A stretch of 64,000 nucleotides of DNA. Source: GCA-2725625 sp964574215 (GTDB taxonomy: Bacteria; Pseudomonadota; Alphaproteobacteria; Rhodospirillales; UBA2165). Below, piece after piece: positions 51,578 through 60,308 of the stretch. Within the stretch, counting starts at the first letter, position 1. Each line of letters begins with the position of its first letter. The notes under the pieces were generated by a model. The model saw only the letters and a list, made by a program, of their open reading frames with translations, made no database searches and was not told the DNA's origin. The stretch spans positions 57,095-121,094 of the forward strand of contig CAZNLR010000008.1 in the NCBI GenBank assembly GCA_964574215.1, read 5' to 3'. The translations under genes were made by a program, and so were the position numbers.

Positions 51578-52246
51578 ATGATTGATGCAGTAAGCTCAGC
51601 AAATACATCACAAGCGGATGCGGCCGGTTCCACTCTCGCTGGTGACTTGGATTCATTTTTGCTTCTCCTGACAACTCAGTTGCAGCACCAGGATCCACTT
51701 TCACCATTGGAACCAACAGAATTTACGGGTCAATTGGTTCAATTCGCCAGCGTTGAACAGTCGATCGCCACCAATAAACATATGGAAGACCTGCTGGCCG
51801 TTCAAAACGCCAGTCTGGCATCCTCTGTCGTCGGCTTCATCGGCACGGAGGTTGAGGCGGAGATAAATAACTTGCCGGTGCAGGATGGTGAGGCTCACTT
51901 CAATTACACTCTCTCGGATAACGCCAAAAATGTCGTCATCGCAATCATGGATGACAAGGGCAATATCAAACACACCAAGGCGGGCGAACTAGCCGCCGGC
52001 ACCCATGACTATACATGGGACGGCAAGGACGCCAACGGCGTTCAGGTGCCGGACGGCGCCTATATCGTATCGGTGACGCCAATTGGCTTTACCGATGAAC
52101 CCGTCGCCGTGAAGACCGTTATCAAAGCCGATATTACCGGCGTCAGCATGGAGAGCGGCTCCACAATGCTGGATGCCGACGGCGTACTCATACCGCTAGA
52201 ACAAGTATTAACAGTCAACGAAAAAACAGCGAGTCCGGGCAGCTAA
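51578..52246 (+). CDS. flgD: Hook capping protein FlgD
   Basis: A 222-residue hook cap. The N-terminal signature LLTTQLQHQDPLSPLEPTEFT and QLVQFASVEQ are exact family features. The C-terminal half is a FlgD-Ig/Tudor-type sheet (YTWDGKDANGVQVPDGAYIVSV, in part). Eighteen bp after fliK. Confidence 0.95.
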   Translation: MIDAVSSANTSQADAAGSTLAGDLDSFLLLLTTQLQHQDPLSPLEPTEFTGQLVQFASVEQSIATNKHMEDLLAVQNASLASSVVGFIGTEVEAEINNLPVQDGEAHFNYTLSDNAKNVVIAIMDDKGNIKHTKAGELAAGTHDYTWDGKDANGVQVPDGAYIVSVTPIGFTDEPVAVKTVIKADITGVSMESGSTMLDADGVLIPLEQVLTVNEKTASPGS

Positions 52247-52356
52247 CCCGGCGGAAAAGTGGTGAATAAAAGCGTGAAGACCAATCAAACCAGAACTTTA
52301 AGGCACTTGATCAACAGGCAACAAAAATTGGCCTCGATCCATAGAGGAGAAGAAAA

Positions 52357-54039
52357 ATGAGTATTTATGGTGCGATGTTCTCGGGCGTTTCCGGTCTTAA
52401 CGCCAACTCCCAGGCATTAGGCGCGATCGCCGATAATATTACCAATATCAATACCATCGGTTACAAATCGACCGAAGTGCGGTTCCAGACCCTGGTGACC
52501 GCCCAGGCGAGCTTGAACAACTATTCACCTGGTGGTGTGCAACAGCGTCCCTTCGCTGCTGTCGACGTCCAGGGCCTGTTCCAGTCCTCGACCAACGCGA
52601 CCGATCTGGGTATTTCGGGCGAAGGATTCTTCGTCGACAATGAAACCAGCGGCACCAGCGGCACGGCAACCACCGGCTTTAAATTTACCCGCGCCGGCGC
52701 CTATAACGCCGACAAAAGCGGCTATTTGAAAAACACCGCCGGTTATTACCTGCAAGGATATAAAACCAACGCTTCGGGTCAGACTGTTGATTCAAACAAC
52801 AACTCCTTCAACCCTGACCCGACGGTGTTCACCAATCTTGAAACCATCCGGCTGAATAATATCGGTGGTACGGCTGATGCGACGGAAAACCTGACATTCG
52901 GCGCCAATCTGCCGGCCGAAGCCGCCGTCGCCGCTACCAGTAATACGACGATCCAGGTTTATGATTCACTGGGCGTCGCCCACAATTTGCAGCTTATTTG
53001 GACCAAAACGGCAAATAACGCCTGGGATCTGTCCATCGATCCGCCGTCCCAGGCCGCCAGCGCCGTTCTAACGGCGTCCAGTGGCGGCGTTTACGCTTCG
53101 GTCGGTCGGCTCGATTTTTCGTCAAACACCTCTGACGGAGATACGATCGAAGTAACGCTGCAAGGCTCGGTCATGACTTTCGAATTTGATAGTGGTGGTT
53201 CTGCGACCGGCGTTGCCGCCGGCGGAACAGTCACGATCGGCGCCTCTGCTTCGGCGACCGCCAGTAACCTGGTTACCGCCTTAAACGCGGCTGATACTTT
53301 GACGACCACTGCTCGCTTCGCCACCAACGGCAGTTCTTCCTCGCGGATTGATATTACTCAATACTTTACCACCGCCACGGATGCATCTGCTACCGACATC
53401 GTCGTTCAGGCCTCAGCCACCTCGAACATCAAACAGTCCGGCGCCGGATCATTTACCATTAGGGATTTGGATCTGGAACCGTCGGCGACCAACGGTATCG
53501 TCTTTGACGGCAGCGGTATTCCGACCTCCTTCAATGTCGACGACATTGCGTTAGATGTTAACAACGGCGCCGCCGATTTAAATATCGATTTCGATTTCGG
53601 TACGGTCGGACAGGCCGACGGATTGACCCAGTTCGCGGCTGCTTACAACCCAAGCTTCATCGACACCGACGGCGCGGCATTCGGGCAGTTCTCGGGTGTG
53701 ACGATTTCTGAAGCCGGGCTGGTGACGGCCTTATTCGAGAATGGCGATATCCGGCCGATCTTTAAGATCCCGGTCGCGACCTTCCCGAACCCCAACGGTC
53801 TCGGCTCCAATACCGGTAACGTCTACAACCAAACCGACTTCTCCGGCCTGTTCTTCCTGAGAACGGCAGGAACGGGCGGCGCCGGCACGGTTCAGAACTC
53901 GGTTCTGGAATCCTCGACCGTCGACGTCGCCAAAGAATTTACCAACATGATCACTACCCAGCGCGCCTACTCGGCGAGCGCCAAGATCATCTCGACCGCC
54001 GATGAGATGCTCGACGAACTGGTGAGGATCAAACGTTAA
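52357..54039 (+). CDS. flgE: Flagellar hook protein FlgE
   Basis: The main hook subunit, 560 residues. N terminus MSIYGAMFSGVSGLNANSQALGAIADNITNINTIGYKS (in part) and C terminus VDVAKEFTNMITTQRAYSASAKIISTADEML (in part) are typical. The middle has extra beta modules, making it longer than the roughly 400 residues of enteric FlgE. RBS GAGGAGAAG before the ATG. Followed by two terminators. Confidence 0.95.
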   Translation: MSIYGAMFSGVSGLNANSQALGAIADNITNINTIGYKSTEVRFQTLVTAQASLNNYSPGGVQQRPFAAVDVQGLFQSSTNATDLGISGEGFFVDNETSGTSGTATTGFKFTRAGAYNADKSGYLKNTAGYYLQGYKTNASGQTVDSNNNSFNPDPTVFTNLETIRLNNIGGTADATENLTFGANLPAEAAVAATSNTTIQVYDSLGVAHNLQLIWTKTANNAWDLSIDPPSQAASAVLTASSGGVYASVGRLDFSSNTSDGDTIEVTLQGSVMTFEFDSGGSATGVAAGGTVTIGASASATASNLVTALNAADTLTTTARFATNGSSSSRIDITQYFTTATDASATDIVVQASATSNIKQSGAGSFTIRDLDLEPSATNGIVFDGSGIPTSFNVDDIALDVNNGAADLNIDFDFGTVGQADGLTQFAAAYNPSFIDTDGAAFGQFSGVTISEAGLVTALFENGDIRPIFKIPVATFPNPNGLGSNTGNVYNQTDFSGLFFLRTAGTGGAGTVQNSVLESSTVDVAKEFTNMITTQRAYSASAKIISTADEMLDELVRIKR

Positions 54040-54040
54040 T

Positions 54041-54108
54041 GAGTTTCACGCCCACCACCAACTTACCCGGTACGATCCAGTTCACTCTGGTTTCGTACCG
54101 GGATTTTT
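54041..54108 (+). terminator. First of two tandem terminators after flgE
   Basis: Stem CCCGGTAC (54066-54073) with GTACCGGG (54095-54102) and a T-run. The 33-bp leading sequence 54041-54073 recurs at 54151-54183 with one mismatch. Confidence 0.85.
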
Positions 54109-54150
54109 CTCAAGCTGGTGTCCGGGTGAATACCAAGAAGAAGAATTAGA

Positions 54151-54208
54151 GAGTTTCACGCCCACCACCAACTTTCCCGGTACAGTCCAACTGTACCGGG
54201 CTTTTTTT
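54151..54208 (+). terminator. Second terminator after flgE, duplicate of the first
   Basis: Stem CCCGGTACAGT (54176-54186) with ACTGTACCGGG (54190-54200) and seven T. The leader 54151-54183 is a direct repeat of 54041-54073. Confidence 0.9.
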
Positions 54209-54311
54209 GTCCGACTTTACCTAACCTTAACGTTAAACAGCCATTATGAGCGGCATAACTTGGCGGAAACTCCTTCTAACAAAAATCGTGTTGCGTGGTG
54301 GTGAGACAACG

Positions 54312-56564
54312 ATGATTCCTTCGAAAAATCAATCGAACAATGACGTCCGGCCGTCCCGCGTTTCGGAAGACTATGGCCATCCGGGAATGTTGGGTATGAC
54401 ACCTGAACGACTCATCGAATCCGCCCTGCAGTTGCAAAAGGCTGGGGAAAACGGCAAGGCGGAAACCTTATACCGAAAAGTCCTGGAAACTGATCCAAAC
54501 AATATTCATGCCCTTCATTTGCTCGGCGTTATCGCCATGGAAATGGGTAATCCTGAATCCGCAGCCAGTCTCATTGGCAAATCACTCAGCATCTATCCCC
54601 CCAACTTCAAAGCACGATTTAATTTGGCCAATGCGCTGGTTTCCAACGGCCAGACGTTCGAAGCAATTGAAGAACTAATGCAAACTTTGAAAGAAGCCCC
54701 TGACTACGCCAGAGCCATAAGCCTGCTGACCGAACTCATGAGAAAGCAGGAACGGATCGAAGAACTGGCCGAAATATTGGATGAAGCACAGACCGCCGCG
54801 CCGGATTGTTTCGAGGCTAAAAAAGAGTATGGCTTTACCTTAGCCCAACTTTCACGCCTTGATGACGCTGAAAAAACCCTCAAGGAATGTGTCGAGATCA
54901 ATCCCCGCCTTGCCCAAGTTCATTACAATCTCGGCTGCGTACAAAAGAAGCTCAAAAAATTCCTCGATGCACAAATTTCTTTTCAAGTCGCTCTCAATCT
55001 GGAGCCGGACCATGCAGCAGCCAAAAAAAATCTGGCCGTCGCCATGGCGTCCGTAGGCTGCTACGAACAAGCTATTCCGACATTTTTGGAAGCGGCGGAA
55101 AATTTGCCCGACGATCCGGAAGTTTGGAATAATTTGTGTATGGCCTTTCGGCAGTTAGGCCGCTTCGATGAAGCCTTTGAAGCCTCGGACCAGGCCATCA
55201 AGGCCGAACCCGGCAACCACGATATTTACAATGAACGCGGCGCAGCTTTTCAAAGTTTCGGCGGCATGAAGGAGGCAATCGAAAACTATCAAAAAGCTCT
55301 GGAAATAGAACCCGGAGCTATCGGGGCGGAAAAGAATCTACTCTTCGCCCTTCTCAATGTACCGAACATGTCTTCGGATGATCTTTTCCAAATGCACCTG
55401 GACATTCGCAAACACCACGAGAAACCTGAATTCAGCAATAATATGTTCGACCACCGTGACCGTGACCCGGACCGGAAACTCAGGATCGGCTATTTGTCTT
55501 CCGATTTTCGCACCCACGTGGTTTCCATGAATATGACACCGTTATTGACCAACAAGGATGCAGATAGTTACGAACTCTATATGTACGCCCAGGTCGACAA
55601 GCCTGATGTCGTGACCGAGCAATTCCAGAAGATTGCCGATCATTGGCGTTTCATTACCGACATCCATGACCATGACGTTGCCGCCATGATCGAAGAGGAT
55701 GAAATTGATATCCTTGTCTTTCTGGCTGGCCGCTTCGATCAAAACCGCCCCACCATTTGCACCTACCGTCCGGCGCCCATTCAGGTAAGCTTTCATGATT
55801 GCGCCACCAGCGGGTTTTCAGAGATGGATTACTGGTTGACCGACGATCTGCTTCACCCCCAGGACACCGCCGAGAAATTCACCGAGGAACTTTTCCGATT
55901 ACCGATCTATTACCAATACCCCGTATTGGAACGGCCAACGGAAACCATTGAACTGCCGGCGGACGAAAACGGTTACATAACGTTCGGCTGTTTCAACAAG
56001 CCTGAAAAGATCAACGAAGGTGTGGTGGAGCTGTGGGCGCAAATTTTATCGGCCGTTCCCGACAGCAAACTGTTTTTGAAGTATTTTCGGCTGTTCAGTG
56101 AGGAAACCATTCAACAGCAATGGCGTGAACGGTTCGCCAGGCACGGAATTCCCGGCGACCGTTTGATTTTTGCCGCCAATCGCGTCATGCGAAGTGATCA
56201 TCTTAACGTTATGTCCCAGGCTGATATTGCCTTGGACCCATTCCCATTTAATGGCGCGACCACTACCTTCGATTCCATATCATCGGGTATTCCCGTTATT
56301 TGTCTCAAGGGGCGGCATTTCGTCGACCGGGTGGCTTATTCCATTTTGTCCCATATCGGGCATTCGGAATTGGCTGCGGACAGTAAAGAGGAATATATCC
56401 GCATCGCTTGCGAACTGGCCGCAAATCGGGACCGTTTGCGTGACCTGCGCAAGGTTATAAGAGAAGATATGATCAATTCTCCCTTGTGCGACGGCAAAGC
56501 CTACGCCCGGTCCTTGGAAGACGCTTTTCGCGACATGTGGCGGCATTACTGCCAAGAGAACTGA
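54312..56564 (+). CDS. TPR protein with OGT-like (GT41) glycosyltransferase domain
   Basis: About 750 residues. The first 340 are TPR repeats. The C-terminal half matches the O-GlcNAc transferase/SPINDLY type: RIGYLSSDFRTHVVSMNM, a dense acidic loop, ITFGCFNKPEKI, and DIALDPFPFNGATTTFDSISSGIPVICLKG (in parts). It would add a sugar from UDP-sugar to Ser/Thr. The ATG at 54312 (MIPSKNQ) has GGTGAG ahead of it. A further upstream ATG at 54246 has no ribosome site. Placement straight after the flagellar hook genes suggests flagellin as the acceptor. Confidence 0.88.
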   Translation: MIPSKNQSNNDVRPSRVSEDYGHPGMLGMTPERLIESALQLQKAGENGKAETLYRKVLETDPNNIHALHLLGVIAMEMGNPESAASLIGKSLSIYPPNFKARFNLANALVSNGQTFEAIEELMQTLKEAPDYARAISLLTELMRKQERIEELAEILDEAQTAAPDCFEAKKEYGFTLAQLSRLDDAEKTLKECVEINPRLAQVHYNLGCVQKKLKKFLDAQISFQVALNLEPDHAAAKKNLAVAMASVGCYEQAIPTFLEAAENLPDDPEVWNNLCMAFRQLGRFDEAFEASDQAIKAEPGNHDIYNERGAAFQSFGGMKEAIENYQKALEIEPGAIGAEKNLLFALLNVPNMSSDDLFQMHLDIRKHHEKPEFSNNMFDHRDRDPDRKLRIGYLSSDFRTHVVSMNMTPLLTNKDADSYELYMYAQVDKPDVVTEQFQKIADHWRFITDIHDHDVAAMIEEDEIDILVFLAGRFDQNRPTICTYRPAPIQVSFHDCATSGFSEMDYWLTDDLLHPQDTAEKFTEELFRLPIYYQYPVLERPTETIELPADENGYITFGCFNKPEKINEGVVELWAQILSAVPDSKLFLKYFRLFSEETIQQQWRERFARHGIPGDRLIFAANRVMRSDHLNVMSQADIALDPFPFNGATTTFDSISSGIPVICLKGRHFVDRVAYSILSHIGHSELAADSKEEYIRIACELAANRDRLRDLRKVIREDMINSPLCDGKAYARSLEDAFRDMWRHYCQEN

Positions 56565-56574
56565 TTAACAGCGG

Positions 56575-58512
56575 TCAGTCCGCATCGTATCCGAAGTAGC
56601 GGATATAAGGTTTCAGGATGGGCAGAACCTTTTCAAAATGCTTTTCATAATTTCGCCACCGGTAGGCTGATCGCTGGTAAATCGGTTCGGCCACCTGATG
56701 GTAGCTGGGTGTGGAAATCCGTCGGCCCTGCATTTTTTGACGGTAAGCTAAAATATCGTCGGTCCAGGGCAAATTCAGGTATTCAAGTATACGGCGTGCC
56801 TCACCTTCAAAATCCGCCACCATGTCTTCATAACGAACCTGGACATAGTCAATCGGCAGAAGTTCGGTGTATTGGCGCCAGAGACCCATAATCTTGGCGT
56901 AGAGTTCGGCGGCGCTTTCCAGTTCTAAGAAACTCGCCATGGCGGCGTTGGGCTGGAACGACTGCATAAATCCGCTGATGCAGCAGTCGCAAGGATGGCG
57001 AAGCGCCAGGACTATTTTTGCATCGGGAAAAATCCGGTGGATCAACCCGACCCGCGCCGTATTGAGCGGCAGCTTGTCGATAATCATTTTTTTACCAACC
57101 GCTGCGTCGACATATTGACCGAGTGCGTCAAAATAAATATCACGGAGGTCTCCGATATCGCTTGCTGACAAGCTGGCCAGACGGCCGGGATAGCCTTCTG
57201 AATGATCGCTTAGAGCATCGGTTACGGATTCCAATATGGGCCGTTCCTCTAGGGTTTCGATATCCGGATGCGCATTGAGGATTTGATCCATCAATGTCGT
57301 ACCGGACCGAGGAAAACCGAGCAGAAAAACAGGCGCCGAATTCTTGTTTCGGGAATCAGGAGCAACGGCGGGCGACCAACTTTCCAGCCATTCCGCAGTA
57401 AATTTATCTGACAAATTATCAAGTTCCGCTCGATAGCCGGCGCCGTCGATTTCCCTGGCTTGCCATTCCTTGGCCTGGCCTTCGTTCGATACTTTAAACA
57501 GTTCGAAAGCTCTGTGGTATTCGCCCAGGCGGTCGTAATTATTGGCCAGTTCCTTGGCCACCATCGCCTGCAACTTTGAATTGGCGCAGGATAGATCCAA
57601 AGCCTCGAGCCGGTCCCGAGCAGCTTCGAACTCTTTTTCGCGGCGTTCGCATTTGGCCAAAACCAGATTGGCGGTCTGATGATTTGGTTCGGTTTCCAGT
57701 ACTTTCAACGCCAGCTCTTGAGCCAGATCCAGTTGGTTTAAATTCTCATACAGACCGGCGAGCATGGAAAGCGCCATGACCGAATCCGGAGAAACCTCTA
57801 AAGCACGCCGGAAAGCAATTACCGCCTGATCCGTTTGATTGAGTTCCCGAAAGGCGGCCCCGAGGTTGCAGTGGGCGGCGATTAAATCGGGATTCAAGTC
57901 GACTGCACTGGATAATATTTCGGAGGCCGGTAGGACCTCACCCGCTTCCAGCAGGGCCGCGCCTAGATTGGCCAGCACTTCGGGCATATCGGGTTCCAAT
58001 TCCAGCGAACGGCGGAAAGCCAATATGGCCTCCCGGCTGCGGCCAAGTTCCGCATAAGCGGTTCCCAGATTAGAATGGGCGTCGGCGAATTCCGGCCAAA
58101 GATCGAGTGCTTTGGCGTAGATATGCACGGCGTCTTCAAATTGCCCCAAATCCTTCAATATATTTCCCAGATTGGAATATGCCTCTGCCATATCCGGGTT
58201 CAATTTTATAGCAGCCTCGTACGCCTTTGCGGCTTCGGTCAATTTATCCTGTTTTTTTAATATGATTCCCAAATTGCAATAGGCATCGGCAAAATCCGGT
58301 GAGCAGGTTATGGCTTTTTCAATTAATTTTTGAGCCGCCTCCAGATGATCGGTTTGCAGAGCCACAACGCCCAGCCGGTGCAGCACCTCGGCATTTTTCG
58401 GGTCATCCAACAAAATTTGACGATAGATGGTTTCAGCTTCGGTCAACCGCCCGGCGCCGTGATGGGTTATCGCCTCGTTCAGTGAGGGCAGGTTAAAATT
58501 TCCGTCCATCAT
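56575..58512 (-). CDS. TPR protein fused to a sulfotransferase domain
   Basis: A 645-residue protein. Nine or ten TPR repeats fill about residues 5-340, after which the PAPS-dependent sulfotransferase domain begins with GFPRSGTTLMDQIL (5' phosphosulfate loop) near residue 405. LALRHPCDCCISGFMQSF (3' phosphate loop) lies near 520. This arrangement is like bacterial relatives of tyrosylprotein sulfotransferase. The ATG pair at 58512 overlaps the TGA of the next gene (ATGATG). It is third in the coupled minus-strand TPR set. Confidence 0.88.
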   Translation of the reverse strand: MMDGNFNLPSLNEAITHHGAGRLTEAETIYRQILLDDPKNAEVLHRLGVVALQTDHLEAAQKLIEKAITCSPDFADAYCNLGIILKKQDKLTEAAKAYEAAIKLNPDMAEAYSNLGNILKDLGQFEDAVHIYAKALDLWPEFADAHSNLGTAYAELGRSREAILAFRRSLELEPDMPEVLANLGAALLEAGEVLPASEILSSAVDLNPDLIAAHCNLGAAFRELNQTDQAVIAFRRALEVSPDSVMALSMLAGLYENLNQLDLAQELALKVLETEPNHQTANLVLAKCERREKEFEAARDRLEALDLSCANSKLQAMVAKELANNYDRLGEYHRAFELFKVSNEGQAKEWQAREIDGAGYRAELDNLSDKFTAEWLESWSPAVAPDSRNKNSAPVFLLGFPRSGTTLMDQILNAHPDIETLEERPILESVTDALSDHSEGYPGRLASLSASDIGDLRDIYFDALGQYVDAAVGKKMIIDKLPLNTARVGLIHRIFPDAKIVLALRHPCDCCISGFMQSFQPNAAMASFLELESAAELYAKIMGLWRQYTELLPIDYVQVRYEDMVADFEGEARRILEYLNLPWTDDILAYRQKMQGRRISTPSYHQVAEPIYQRSAYRWRNYEKHFEKVLPILKPYIRYFGYDAD

Positions 58513-60308
58513 ACCGATTTTTCATCCGCTAAGAATTGCCGGAAATCGCCGGCGAGTTCGGCAATGGCCTCCGACCAATCACCTGGATTTTTTTGCTGAT
58601 ATTGGCGCAGGCAATCATGCCAGATATTGGATTTATCATCGCTCAAATAACGCCAATCACAAAATATCGGAATCAGGGCGAATGTAGGGACGTCGAGGGC
58701 AGCGGCAACGGCAAGGGTCGAATTATCGATGGTGACCACCGCATCCAGAGCGGCAACTTGGGCGGCAAATGTATCCATGTCGGTAAGGGGATCGACTTTC
58801 TTATCGAAGAAAACGGAAGCGCCAAATTGGGAATTAGCCTCTTCAATTTCGTCCTTCCGGTCGCCATATTGGAGACTGACAAACTGAACTCCGGTCGCCG
58901 ACAAAATTTCACCCCAGTGGTCCAGAGAGACTCGTTTTTTCAGCGCGCTGTGCCAGGAAATGCCGACGATCCGACCTTCGCCCAACGCTTTATACCGGCC
59001 GCGAATTTCCGCCACCTTATCGGGACAAGCTTTGAGATACCCTCCTAAAGATCGAAAACCTTTGAATTCCGGGCGGAACCAGCGCAACAAATCACCGCTC
59101 GGTGTCTGATAGTCGAACTCGACTGCTTTGGTGCCGGGGTGAGGAGGATCTTCACGGGGAATAATCTCAATATCCGGGAATGATCGGGCAAACAGCGAAA
59201 CCAGCCGCGGCTCCGCTTCCATAACGCACGTCGATACCTCCCCAGACAAATCGGGAATCAAGCCAGCAAATAAAATTTCGTCGCCAATCCCCTGTTCGCC
59301 CCAGATCAACAACGACTTGCCGTCCAAACTTTCCCCCTGCCAAAGAGGAGGTGAAAAAAATCGCCTGCCGAAGGAATTGCTTTTACCCAAATCCCAACGA
59401 TGGGCATAGGCTTCCCAGAATCCGCTCAGATCTTTTTCCCAAACCGATATTCGACCCAAAGATAGCGCCGCGTCGGCATGGGACGGATCGACGCTCAGGG
59501 CCGACTTTAATGTATCTTTAGCTTCATCAACCTGATCCTGAACAAACTGCACGCTGGATAGACCGATATAGGCGTTTAAGTTTTGAGGGTTCAGGGTTAT
59601 CGCCTGACGAAAGGCGCTTTCGGATTCATTATATCGTCCCAGAAATTTCAAGGCCTCACCGAGATTCTGATGTGCGGTGGAAAACCCGCCATCCAAAACG
59701 ACCGCTTTTCGGGCACAGGCTACGGCTTCATCCAAATCGTCCGTGCCAATCAGCGCCGCCGCCAGATTGGCGAATGCGCATGCGGAATCGGGATCCAATT
59801 TTATGGCTTTAAGGCAATGGTCTTTGGCTTCATCAGGGCGCTCCAATTCCACCAAAACGCCGCCTAGATTAGCCAAAGCATCAACGAAATCGGAATCCAA
59901 CGCCAAGGCCTTGTTGTATGCCTCCTCGGCCTCCTCAAAACGGCCCCGTGCTTTCAGGGCGCTGCCCAAATTGCACCAGGCGGCGGCGATATTTTCATCC
60001 AGTTTGATCGCCGACCGAAACGCCTCCTCGGCATCCAATTGCCGTCCCACCGACAAATAGGCATTCCCGAGATCTATGAGAGCAAGCGCATTGCCGGGTT
60101 CAACGGTAATTGATTTTTGCACGAGCTTGATTGCGGCAGCGCAGTTCCCTGACTGATAGGCAATCAATCCCAGCCAATGCAGGGCGTCGGGATGATCGGG
60201 ATCGTCGGCGAGAATATTCCGGTAGATGCTTTCCGCTTCGCCGAATTTACCGTCCCGGTGAAGGTCGAGCGCCGCCTGCAAACGGTTGCTGTCCGCCGCA
60301 TAGGTCAT
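58509..60308 (-). CDS. TPR protein with a GT9-like glycosyltransferase domain, copy B
   Basis: A 599-residue protein. TPR repeats cover about residues 10-280 and a heptosyltransferase-like (GT9) domain follows: LLIWGEQGIGDEILFAGLIPDL, ISWHSALKKRVSLDHWGEIL, and DAVVTIDNSTLAVAAALDVPTFAL with the sugar-nucleotide loop. Highly similar in layout and motifs to the next gene (60305), so the two are tandem paralogues. The ATG at 60308 (MTYAADSN) is preceded by GAGGCGG and overlaps the previous stop by 4 bp. Confidence 0.86.
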   Translation of the reverse strand: MTYAADSNRLQAALDLHRDGKFGEAESIYRNILADDPDHPDALHWLGLIAYQSGNCAAAIKLVQKSITVEPGNALALIDLGNAYLSVGRQLDAEEAFRSAIKLDENIAAAWCNLGSALKARGRFEEAEEAYNKALALDSDFVDALANLGGVLVELERPDEAKDHCLKAIKLDPDSACAFANLAAALIGTDDLDEAVACARKAVVLDGGFSTAHQNLGEALKFLGRYNESESAFRQAITLNPQNLNAYIGLSSVQFVQDQVDEAKDTLKSALSVDPSHADAALSLGRISVWEKDLSGFWEAYAHRWDLGKSNSFGRRFFSPPLWQGESLDGKSLLIWGEQGIGDEILFAGLIPDLSGEVSTCVMEAEPRLVSLFARSFPDIEIIPREDPPHPGTKAVEFDYQTPSGDLLRWFRPEFKGFRSLGGYLKACPDKVAEIRGRYKALGEGRIVGISWHSALKKRVSLDHWGEILSATGVQFVSLQYGDRKDEIEEANSQFGASVFFDKKVDPLTDMDTFAAQVAALDAVVTIDNSTLAVAAALDVPTFALIPIFCDWRYLSDDKSNIWHDCLRQYQQKNPGDWSEAIAELAGDFRQFLADEKSV

